From Flaccisagitta enflata (lineage: Eukaryota; Chaetognatha; Sagittoidea; Aphragmophora): a stretch of 64,000 bases of DNA. Below, piece by piece: positions 22,545 to 31,851 of this stretch. Made by a program: the position numbers and the translations under genes. The first letter of the stretch is position 1. Each line of letters opens with the position of its first letter. The stretch is from the NCBI GenBank assembly GCA_965153355.1, contig OZ231126.1, positions 84,196,001 through 84,260,000 of the forward strand. Direction: 5' to 3'. The notes beneath the pieces are model-generated. The model worked only from the letters and a program-made list of their open reading frames with translations. It was not told the DNA's origin and did no database searches.

Positions 22545-22900
22545 TGGGAATTTGAGGCGTGAGAGGCTGGATTTAGGGCCCAAGAGACTGGATTTGAGGC
22601 CCAAGAGGCTGGATTTGAGGCCCAAGAGGCTGGATTTGAGGCCCAAGAGGCTGGATTTGAGGCCTGAGAGGCTGGATTTGAGGCCTGAGAGGCTGGATTT
22701 GAGGCCTGAGAGGCTGGATTTGAGGCCTGAGAGGCTGGATTTGAGGCCTGAGAGGCTGGATTTGAGGCCTGAGAGGCTGGATTTGAGCCCTGAGAGGCTG
22801 GATTTGAGCCCTGAGAGGCTGGATTTGAGGTCTGAAAGGCCAGATTTGAAGCCTGAGAGGCTGAATTTGAGGCCTGAGAGGCTTGAGAAGCTTCGGGGGG
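22545..22900. repeat. 21-bp minisatellite (family M, copy 3)
   Basis: About 17 tandem 21-bp units of the form GAGGCTGGATTTGAGGCCT, flanked at 22935-22995 by the family M arm ATTCACCCCTGTGTCCTACA. The open frames it creates (RLDLRPE repeats) are artefacts. The same unit, inverted, forms the array at 43770-43985. Confidence 0.85.
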
Positions 22901-23224
22901 GGGACGTATGGACGGACGGACGGACATACGGACGTATGGAAATTCACCCCTGTGTCCTACAGGACATCTGCCCTTTGGGGCCGCTGCCCAAAAAGGATTT
23001 GTGGCAAGCGGAGATTGGTATCTGGAAAGAAAACCCACACGGCAACACTATAGAGTTTCAATGGGCGTAAAACTGCTTTCATATACTTAACCATTGTGTT
23101 GCCGTGCAGGTTTCTTGATCAAATACCGACCACTGCTTGTCTGATTTACTGCCCAAATGCCGCATAGCATGTATGGTTAGATGGCGGAAAAATTCTAAAT
23201 TTTGAGGCAAATTCACCATTCAGA

Positions 23225-23575
23225 TAACCGCCCTATTGGCCATCAAGGCTACAAATCCTCACTCTCAGGCCTGATCTAAGCCCTCAAATCAGCCCTCCAG
23301 GCCTCATAACAGCTCTCCAGGCCTAAAATAAGCTCTCCAGGCCCCAAATCTGCCCCTAAGGCCCTAAGCTTGCCCCCCAGACCTCCCGCTTCAATTACTT
23401 CTTAGGCCTGATATATTCCCCATCAGGACATCTGGAAATTCCCCCTGTGTCCTACAGGACATTTGCCCTTTGGGGCCGCTGCCCTGCTCTCATTCCACGA
23501 CTTCACTTGATCACTCCAAGCAGGGCATTGGGTACCGCTGAGGCGCTGACTATGTGTGATCCTTGGATGACTAGT
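23225..23575. mobile_element. family M element, copy 4 (partial)
   Basis: Degenerate CTCCAGGCCTCAAATC repeats followed by the right arm CCCTGTGTCCTACAGGAC and the tail AAGCAGGGCATTGGGTACCG. Confidence 0.6.
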
Positions 23576-24034
23576 TAAGAAATAAAATCAGAAAAAGATA
23601 ATGATCGATGATCATCAATTTTTGCCCATTTTGATATTGAATGTTTTCACAGTTTTGCTCGCCATTTCTAAACGGTTTGAGCCACAAGTGCCAGATTGCG
23701 CTCATCTTGTAGATTTTTTGATGTAGATCAATTTCCTTTTTTTCAAAACTTTACTAGCTGCTCTAGAAGCCAAGATATCTTTGAAAGAAGGTGACCCTAA
23801 AGATAAGCTTTTGTACTACAACCACCAATTCATCATCAACCCCTAAAATGTCAAATTAAACAAATCTCCGCATGAGAAAAAATTTGCCGCCATGTTATTC
23901 TAAGTCCCAATACATCATAAAACACTGGGAACATGGTCTGATGAGGGGTCATTGATGCCTGCCTTTATAGGGCTATCGGGGACAGGGTGTTCTATTATTC
24001 AATCTACAGGTGTCTATTCTTTCTCTTCGTCTTC

Positions 24035-24035
<1 letters not shown>

Positions 24036-24075
<40 letters not shown>

Positions 24076-24098
24076 TGTGTGTGTGTGTGTGTGTCTGT

Positions 24099-24194
<96 letters not shown>

Positions 24195-24238
24195 TTGTCT
24201 GTCTGTCTGTTTGTCTGTTTGTCTCTCTGTTTGTCTGT

Positions 24239-24314
<76 letters not shown>

Positions 24315-24335
24315 CTCTCTTTGTCTCTCTCTGTC
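24036..24335. repeat. compound (GT)n(CT)n(CTGT)n(CT)n microsatellite
   Basis: About 300 bases of GT then CT with GTCT interruptions. Open frames on both strands are artefacts. Confidence 0.95.
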
Positions 24336-24805
24336 TGAGTAAATTGTGCAAGCTCGCGTCATAAAACTTGGAGTCAATTTGTGAAACATCTTGACTATTT
24401 TCTTTTGTCACATAGGTCCAAAAATTGGGATCAATGAAAAATATCGATTTTGCAAAAATGCGAAATTATAAAAAAAGATACGAAAATTTATAACTCCAAA
24501 ACTAATGATCGTAAAGACTTCTGGTTGGCGCCATTTGAAAGAAAAAAATCATCTCTTTCTTTACTGTGAATATCAAAAAATGTATCATCCCAGCCCCAAA
24601 ACTACCCAACTTTCAGAAATTGCCTCAAACCAAAAATGGAAAACTTTATTTCTACATTTCACTACATTTCAAAAAGTCGAATTACGTAATTCGGACTTTT
24701 TTCCAATTAGGTTTGATTAAACGGTTGATGGTTCTTTTTAGCATAAGTTTGCTTAAGGTGTCTATCTAGTTGTTGTCGGTTTCAAGTACATTTTACTCAA
24801 CTCAC
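24336..24805. other. AT-rich non-coding sequence
   Basis: No exon seen. Motifs such as ATAACTCCAAAACTAATGA resemble internal parts of MITEs elsewhere in the window (for example at 35600-35950), so this is probably an old repeat. Confidence 0.45.
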
Positions 24806-24930
24806 AATTGAAACTCGTCATTCTTTGGATCGTCGTTGTTGTTGTTATTTTCGTTTTGATCGAAATTCGACTCTGCATGAGACGCGGAATCTTGCTCAGG
24901 AATGTTGACGTCGCTAACGGAAGATGAAGT
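24806..24930 (-). CDS. acidic Asn-rich exon of the unrecognised membrane-protein gene
   Basis: Acceptor ACGTCTTTCGCAG and strong donor CAATT|GTGAGT. Phase 0 at the start and two bases at the end give 41 residues (TSSSVSDVNIPEQDSASHAE, SNFDQNENNNNNDDPKNDEF). The two trailing bases fit the acceptor of 12153-12421. Without splicing the frame would stop two codons later, so it could also be a terminal exon. Confidence 0.5.
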
Positions 24931-24977
24931 CTGCGAAAGACGTAATGAGGAGGCGCACTAAAATCATCGTTAGAGGG

Positions 24978-24980
<3 letters not shown>

Positions 24981-25031
<51 letters not shown>

Positions 25032-25045
25032 CTACAACAACAACA
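24981..25045. repeat. (CAA)n microsatellite
   Basis: About 65 bases of CAA, a few bases upstream (minus sense) of exon 24806-24930. Confidence 0.95.
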
Positions 25046-25239
25046 CGTCGCAGGGTGCACGTTTGTCCAAGATACACGCTCTTATGTGTACCTCAAATCT
25101 GGTATCAGAATCCATTTTTGCTGTTTCACTATTTTTCAATCAAAAAAAGAATTAAAAACAAGTTTGAAAAAAAAAAGATAAATTCCCCCCAAACCCAGAC
25201 ACTGTTTGCTTTGAAACTACGGGCGATTCGCAGGTTCAC

Positions 25240-25359
25240 TTGTTTACACAGGGTATAATTCAACGGAGTAGCAAAAGCTACTTGAATGTCGTAATTCCAA
25301 TTTTCTGAAGTCGTCCTCAAGACCATTACGCTGAATTCACGGAAGCCGTAATCGCAAGC
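25240..25359 (-). CDS. internal exon of the unrecognised membrane-protein gene
   Basis: Strong acceptor CCGCCCCTGTCCACAG. Of the three frames only one is open and it encodes ACDYGFREFSVMVLRTTSEN then WNYDIQVAFATPLNYTLCKQ. The chosen donor CAA|GTGAAC is modest but keeps phase 0 into 24806-24930. NYT is a potential glycosylation site. No domain was recognised. Confidence 0.48.
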
Positions 25360-25399
25360 CTGTGGACAGGGGCGGTTATCAATTTGGCTAATCAATCAT

Positions 25400-26830
25400 T
25401 TGAACAGGATCAGTGATGTCTATAAGCGTTCAATATTGATATGCAGTGTAACTGACCGACAGACAGAAGGACCGACTGTTAAGTATGATAGAAATTTTTT
25501 TCTTATTCACAGAGACCGTGTCTTAACGCAGCTGAGTTTCACATATTATTTGAACGGGATCTAATCTGATCGAGAACACGATCTGATCGAGCAATTTGGA
25601 ATAACGAAATTATGATACTACACAGTTCGTCGACCTTTGTACAGCGTTTCCCTAATTTTTATGGGTTGTTACCGACTAAAAGTTGAGACAATAATTTTGA
25701 TAACGCACTACTTTCATTCGGTCAATTCAAATGTGAGTAATCGTGACTTACTTTGTTGGTTGGTTAGTCTGTCCGCCTTTTCGTAAAATACTCGTTCTTA
25801 CATCGCCGAAGCTAATCGCTTCCATCTGACCTTGTCTGGTTCATTAATCAAGTTCTCCAATAGCAATGTCTAAACTATGCTTTATCTTTTTTTTTTCATT
25901 CATATATATCATCTATTAGAACTATCAAATGTCAGTTCGCCACCCGTGAAGCTGTTTATATATACGAAAATAAAAAGACTGGGTTGTTCGTAAGGATTCT
26001 ACTCAGTTTTCGAAAAAAAGTCATACAATACCAAAATATAAGTTACATAAACAGGCGCTCAATATGTAGAGTCGTAAAAAGTGAGGGGCAAGGGGGAGGA
26101 GGGGGGGGGAAGAGACGCACGGTACTATCCGATGCCCTTGTAATAATACTGAAATATCACAAACGCAAGAATGAAAATGAAGGCATGTATATCTGCGTCA
26201 TAACGGGTGTAGAGTATTTTTAAACATAGTATCACAATAGCAGATCAATTTGTATGTTCATACTCAGCGGCCACCTTTAACAAAAAGAGATTTTTGTTCC
26301 ATTGACATTAATATTAAAGTGGTTTCAATTTTCAAGTCTCGTAGACAAAACTAAGATACTCCAATACTATAAATATATCGATTTTTATGTATCATGATAT
26401 TTGCAATTGGTTATATAACTCGGAAGCTCTACTAAACAATGCAAGAGAGACGAGGATGATAACTCATAAGGCAAAAAATGGCATAAGGCAAGGAGACTGA
26501 TTCGCTCGTCCGATTAGAATAATACAGACGCGGTCGTCCTACGAAGTTGACAACTTTGGGTTACGATGACGAGGATTGACTGGTAGATTGATTGACTGAT
26601 TGGGTCAATTGGGTTTATTGGGTTCCGATGACGAGGAGAGGAAAAGTGAGAAACACCCAAACTATCGGATTTAAAAAAAGATAAGACGAACAATTTTTCT
26701 CGATGAAAATTTCATTTCCTTGAGCTTTTACAATAAACAATAAAATCAGAAATCTACGAGTAGTTCTTGTTGTGGGGCTGTCTTGGGCTTCTAATAACAT
26801 CAATTTCAGTTTGAAAATTTTGCATCTTGC
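25400..26830. other. no gene seen
   Basis: About 1.4 kb of AT-rich intron or spacer with a G-rich patch near 26090. Nothing resembling an exon was found. Confidence 0.5.
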
Positions 26831-26834
26831 TGGC

Positions 26835-27235
26835 CGCGCCTTACCTTGAAATTTCCTTTAGCCTATAGGAAACCAAAAAATTCAAGTTACTAAAATCCCA
26901 TTTTTGACTGCATATTTGAAATCTGCATGAAAAACTGATAATTGAAAGTGCTCTCCTTTTTTAAAAATTCCTTCGGGATCATAGTCAAAATTCATCTTGA
27001 AGATATGAAAAAAAAGGTAAGTTCGGCGATTTAACAAAGAAATAAAAGAGAAAGGTAAGTTTTGCGAACTTCGACGCTCATTTTGAGCACCTTCTAGTTG
27101 GAATATTGAAAAAAGGAAAGCACTTTCAATTAACAGTTTTTTCTGCAGATTTCAAATCTGCAGTCAAAATAGAGATTTAAGCATTTTGAAATTTTTGGTT
27201 CCCCATAGAGGTAGGTTTTACTAAGGGTAAGATGC
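26835..27235. mobile_element. ~400-bp foldback MITE
   Basis: The left half (CGCCTTACCTTGAAATTTCC, TGAAAGTGCTCTCC, ATTTGAAATCTGCATG) recurs inverted in the right half (GGTAAGATGCGG, GGAAAGCACTTTCAATT, GATTTCAAATCTGCAG). It is non-coding. Boundaries are approximate. Confidence 0.5.
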
Positions 27236-27382
27236 GGAAAGCTTAAAGAAGGATTTGACTGGCAAAACTGATCTTAATAGGAGCCCAAGGCACCCCCACA
27301 GCATAAAGTGCATGTAGAATGCCAGATTTATCACTTTTCTTCATTTAGGTACAAGCAGGTAACATAAAAAATTTCCTCGGAC

Positions 27383-27486
27383 ATTCCTACAAGATTCTTT
27401 AATCAAGAAATCCTTGCTCGAAACATCGTCAAGACACAGACGGTAATTATAAGTATATCGGACTGAAAAACTTTTGTCTGTATCTG
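27383..27486 (-). CDS. weak candidate exon upstream of 25240-25359
   Basis: A good acceptor (CCCACATATACGCCTACAG) precedes an open frame encoding DTDKSFSVRYTYNYRLCLDD and VSSKDFLIKESCRN. The donor AAT|GTCCGA is poor but would leave phase 0, compatible with 25240-25359. A second frame is also open here, so the evidence is weak. Confidence 0.25.
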
Positions 27487-27603
27487 CTGTAGGCGTATAT
27501 GTGGGAGGGAAAAAATCAGGCATCTTCTTACTTGGGACGTACGGACAGCCAAACAATGCGGAAAGAAAACTAAGCAGCAATAATAAACATTGATACTCGA
27601 AAA

Positions 27604-27746
27604 ACAAGGCCGGATACACGGCCAATACCAGTCGCGGACGGGTGGGCAGGGGCGGACACGCTGTTTTTCCACTTTTCGACTCGTGCTCACCAACGTACCG
27701 ACGGACGGACGGACAAAGCCTCTTATAGAGTCGCTCGTCCGCGACT
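27604..27746 (-). mobile_element. family Y element, copy 6 (near-consensus)
   Basis: One of the cleanest copies. In element orientation: hairpin AGTCGCGGACGAGCGACT, CTATAAGAGGCTTTGTCCG, three GTCC units, GCACGAGTCGAAAAGTGG, CCTGCCCACCCGTCCGCGAC and the closing hairpin GGCCGTGTATCCGGCC followed by TTGTTTT. It is about 143 bases. Confidence 0.85.
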
Positions 27747-27835
27747 AAAAATCAATTAGGAATGAGGGTTGAAAAGGGAAAACTATTATCAAGAGCATAC
27801 AGAAAACATACACGATAGTAATTCAAATGTTTTCG

Positions 27836-28487
27836 TCATGATTCATTGGCCATTGCGAGGGCTTTGGCTTGTTCCGTTTTGGTGTCCTTTTGCTGTTGCT
27901 GTTGCTGTTGCTGGTCCTCCTCTTCAGCCTCCTCTTCATCTTCCTCGGCTATCGAGTCCAAAGCTCTCGAGGAAGACGAATGCAGAGATTTGTTGTCGAC
28001 GTTGTTGGAGTCCAAATTGGCGAAAGACGAATCATGAGGAGACGATCCAACGCCGCCTTCCGCTCCGAGAAGCGTCGGCGACGCGGCGCTGCTATCCATC
28101 GGCGAATCGGCGCCGCCGCTGCCGAGAGAAGACGCTGTCGAGTGACGCGCGCGATCGTCGGCGTCACTCTCGGACAAGGACGCGAAATTTTCCGGCGAAA
28201 CGGATTTGGGCGTGGAAATGCCGGAATCGGACGCCATCGAAGGCGTCGTCTCCATCATCGTTTCCGCCGACGCCGCCGGTAATGGCGCCGGCGTCCCGAT
28301 GACGCTAAATGCGCGCCGATTGCCGCCGCCGGAGGACGCTGGTTGATTCTCGGCCACGGGATCTGCCGGGAAAATACCGGAATCAATGGAAAGACTTCGG
28401 TCGAAGGGAGTGTGAGGAGCGCGCCGTTTGAAGGAATTTGTGTCGAAGGAAAACGCCGATGAATCAGATGCGTTGGAATCATCCAAG
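27836..28487 (-). CDS. terminal coding exon of an unrecognised acidic Ser-rich protein
   Basis: Acceptor TCTTTCCTCAACAG, whose pyrimidine tract is continuous with a (CT)n microsatellite. The exon stays open for 217 residues to TGA at 27836. It starts LDDSNASDSSAFSFDTNSFK, has KRRAPHTPFDRSLSIDSG, many SP/TP and SDSG sites, and ends in an acidic stretch (EEDEEEAEEED) and a Gln run before KDTKTEQAKALAMANES. The GC-rich codon usage differs from the AT-rich surroundings, which supports coding. It looks like a disordered, phosphorylatable tail. It needs two bases from an upstream exon that was not identified. No family was recognised. Confidence 0.65.
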
Positions 28488-28498
28488 CTGTTGAGGAA

Positions 28499-28509
28499 AG
28501 AGAGAAAGA

Positions 28510-28594
<85 letters not shown>

Positions 28595-28660
28595 CGACAG
28601 ACAGAGAAACAGAGAGACAGAGAGAGACAGAGGCTGACAGAGAGACAGACACAGAGACAG
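28499..28660. repeat. (GA)n with GACA interruptions
   Basis: It lies directly upstream (minus sense) of exon 27836-28487 and supplies its polypyrimidine tract. Confidence 0.9.
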
Positions 28661-28699
28661 GGAGAGACAGAGAAGAAAGATCCGGGTTTGAGAGAACAA

Positions 28700-29600
28700 A
28701 ATAGCATCAATCTAACAAAAGAAAGTAAAAAGAAGTGAAGATTGACGAGATAATGACGTGAGGATGTCAACGCAAGCATAAGACTTTAAAATTGAATTTG
28801 TAATTAAAAAAAATAATCAGAAATAAATGGATAATGAAATAGGATCAGGCGATTGAATGAGGAATGGCCTTCAATCACGCCACCCTCCGAGCCCACGGCC
28901 ATTTTTCGAATTCCCACACACACGTGATGGAATTCTCTCTCATGTCTTCATTCCTCACTTCCAGCTTCTCATTCTCTAAAAAGTCTCAATCAATACCTAG
29001 AAATCCGACGCAGTTTTTGTTTTTGTTATTGAACCTTTTTTTCGAAAAAAAGACTCATCCTCGCATCTTTATAAGAGGGTGAGAACAAAAAACTGTGAAC
29101 ATAGGTCGGTGGAAAGGTTGGTATTACTGTTATGTGAGTGACGCAAAATGTATGGCGACTTTTCTTGATCTCCTGATTTTTGTCATTTTCCCCATGAAAA
29201 TATATTAAATATTTCGCATCTTTATATTTGAGATTCCATAAATTATCTTCATATAATTTATCTAAAGAGGACGCATCTATTGGCCTTTATTAGACGACCA
29301 AAACTAAGTGCTTTTAAACTTAAAGGATATCCAAGTGAGTACTTCATTCTTTTCTTTCCTTATCGATCAACTGATTCCCTCAAATATGTATCATAGGGGG
29401 CTGACAGGCGAGTTTCCTAACTTGGGTGCAGTGCACTTTATAAAAAAAATATTCGAGGACGCCAAATATTTTTTGGAGGGCTGGCAAGCAAGCTAAACCA
29501 GACAAGACCTCGTGACTTTAATTCAATTAAAGTGCGATATTCTCAAAGATATCTTCTAAGATGTCCTGAAGCGTGCAATGATGGTAGAGCATCTTTATAA
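28700..29600. other. no gene seen
   Basis: AT-rich sequence with no supported exon on either strand. Confidence 0.5.
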
Positions 29601-29629
29601 TCATGAGAACTTTAGCGTCCGTGCGACTT

Positions 29630-29895
29630 CGTCCGTCCACTTGGCTGTTTTACAGTAAGGTTGTTTGCGTCCATCGGTTTGCCCATCCGTTTGTCCATTA
29701 TTGAAAAAAAACACCCATGATTCACCTGCGAGCCTACTTGGCTTCACTCGTTGTTGCCCACCTGACTTCTGCACAGTATGTTTGTCAACGTTCATCTCTC
29801 TGTCTGTCCGTTAGTCTTGGAATAACACACAAGATTCACCTGCAAGCCTACTTGGCTTGACTTGCTGTTGCCCACCTGACTTCTGGCGAGTACAA
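29630..29895. repeat. two tandem ~120 bp repeat units
   Basis: TTCACCTGCGAGCCTACTTG and TTCACCTGCAAGCCTACTTG, each followed by GCCCACCTGACTTCTG, lie ~120 bases apart, with GTCCGTC-type flanks reminiscent of family Y. They could be a short interspersed element; the type is unclear. Confidence 0.55.
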
Positions 29896-30401
29896 ATCCT
29901 TGTATTTAGGTGGGAATAAATGTGCCGGTAATCGCGGTGGAAGCGGAGCACCTGAACATGGTAGAGAGAAAAATCAAAGTGAGATACTAGAAATTGATTA
30001 GATATAGGATCTTTGCTCTTGACAGGAAGCATAACCAAAAACCATTTGATTTCTTATGGCTTCAAGCAAAATTATAAAAAAAATTATATCTAGCTGACTT
30101 GCTGTGGTTTGAATAAATGATCCAAATAGACGGAAAGACACGGACGGACTTGTTAAGGACACAGCAGGTGGCACGTCTTAACGGACAAGAAATTTGTCCT
30201 CCCTTGAATTTCTGTGTATACACAATCTTGGAAAAAAAAGTTTGACAAAGCCATAGAAGGCATCAGGGTTTCATAGGTTTTTAGACTTTCACTATGATGT
30301 TTTCAAGCCTGCTATCAATGTATATCTAGTCTAACCTTTGTGTAACCTATACACTATTCTTTATCTAGTTGTGACTCTGTTTATGAGCAAGCGAACAAGT
30401 A

Positions 30402-30933
30402 CAGTAGATCTCGTCTAGACTTGAGATAAGGGGGGCAAGCGTTATGGAAGAACTGGAAGAAATGAAGCTAAAGGACTGATATTTAGAATATAAACTAATA
30501 AAACAATGATTTATTCCCCATGATGCTCAGTTACCATGGACACACATTTCCATGTATTCTCGCTAAAATATCAATGTTATAAGAGATTTTCTTAAGGAAC
30601 ATTGCTTAAAATCAAATTTGCTACAACTTTCCCACAATATATACTGTAAAAATATCGCTTGTTTGGCTGTTGCTAGGGAGCGTATCCATGTGTGACAACC
30701 CGTAGCAACTGCTAAACAAGCAACATTCGCACAGAACCTACTGTAGGAAAGTTTAATTCTAAGCAATGTTCCCTCAAAAATTTCTCAAAACACTGATATT
30801 GCGTTTCCATGACAACCAACTGTCATGAGCAATAAAACATCATTTTATCAGTCTATGTTCTAAATATCTATAACCTAGGTTCATTTGTTTTCTTACAATG
30901 CATACCCCCTTTATCTCTAGACGAGATCTACTG
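30402..30933. mobile_element. 532-bp palindromic MITE, TA target duplication
   Basis: The ends are perfect inverted repeats (CAGTAGATCTCGTCTAGA) with TA on each outer side, the Tc1/mariner pattern. Inner segments also fold back (ACATTGCTTAAAAT with CTAAGCAATGT; GGCTGTTGCTAGGGA with AGCAACTGCTAAACA). It is non-coding. Confidence 0.8.
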
Positions 30934-30939
30934 TACATC

Positions 30940-31455
30940 TGTCTTAAATCCGGGTTGTGCTGCTACTTTTAAGCAAGCATTGTCTTTACATTGGCAAAAC
31001 TAAGAAGTTTATCTCTTCAAAGAGAAAAATCAAAATGCCATTTTTTTGCCATTTATCTGTTTTAGTAATATTTTTCTTTTAGCTCTTTAAACGGTTTGAG
31101 CTACATAATTGGGGTTGATAGCATCTGAAAATTTGATGTAGTTTTAAAATCTTACCAATTCTAATTAGATTGGTGTAATTTTGAAGCAGTTTTTTACAGT
31201 TAAGCTCGCCGACCAACTTTTTTCCTAGGTAGAAAAGAATCTGTCTCTACTCCGCAGCATGATTCTCGAAAGCGTAGTACATTTCCTTGAGTCAAATTGA
31301 GTACAACGGAAAAAGACATGTCATTCAACACTCAGTCTCCCTCCCTCCGCCTCAGCTTCGGGCGCACCGAAGTGACAGACAGAATCTTTAGCTTTCATAG
31401 ACAAAACATCTTTTTTACGAACTAAGAGTGAAATGAGCACGCAAAAAAGTTCTTT
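30940..31455. other. no gene seen
   Basis: AT-rich DNA. TAAACGGTTTGAGCTACAT at about 31090 resembles the arm of the 3.6 kb element (AAACGGTTTGAGCCACA), so it is probably an old repeat. Confidence 0.45.
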
Positions 31456-31458
31456 CTA

Positions 31459-31665
31459 GTCGCGGACATGCCACTCGTTAGGAGGCTTTCTTCGTCCATT
31501 GGTCCGTCCGTTGAGTGTTGGCTCTTCTGATTATTTCTCCGTAAGGATCGGGTGAAAACCCACAATGATCATGTCATTTTTATGCGTGGTTAAACCTGAA
31601 GTAAGCATAGGGGGAGGGGGTTGTACGCCCCCTGCCCACCCTTCCGCGACGATATTGTAATCTCG
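31459..31665 (+). mobile_element. family Y element, copy 7
   Basis: AGTCGCGGACATGCCACTCG, GGTCCGTCCG, then CCCTGCCCACCCTTCCGCGA and ATATTGTAATCTCGT in place of the usual GGCC end. Confidence 0.65.
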
Positions 31666-31851
31666 TATTCTTTGTTCCCAAGTTGCTTTGAAAGATGTTG
31701 ACCCATTATGTTTCACTTTTTGTAAGTATCTGCAATGTTAATTTCTTTTGTCGAACCAGCGCGTAATTCTATGGCTCGGTGTGTCGGTCTGCTGGTATAT
31801 AGGACTAATTCCGAGCATCGTCATGCGCTTGAGAAACCCTGACTCTCCACT

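Larger units (their letters stand above)
20376..23989. mobile_element. 3.6 kb element with ~375-bp inverted arms
   Basis: Arms 20376-20750 and 23616-23989 are near-identical reverse complements beginning CACCCTGTCCCCGATAGCCC. TTCT flanks both sides (20372-20375 and 23990-23993), a possible 4-bp target duplication. The 2.9 kb interior contains no protein frame. It holds three family M segments with their minisatellites. It is either a composite foldback transposon or a DNA transposon whose core was replaced by repeats. Confidence 0.7.

Noticed and set aside
22545-22900. Regularly spaced direct repeats that could suggest a CRISPR array
   Set aside because: The units are contiguous with no unique spacers and the DNA is animal nuclear sequence.
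22534-23070. Open frames with RLDLRPE or PASQASN repeats at 22.5 kb and 43.7 kb
   Set aside because: The unit length is 21 bp, so a tandem minisatellite stays open by chance in several frames. There is no start, splice site or conserved flank.
27769-28302. Plus-strand Arg/Cys-rich frame of 177 residues
   Set aside because: It is the antisense of the minus-strand terminal exon 27836-28487, which has a proper acceptor and stop.
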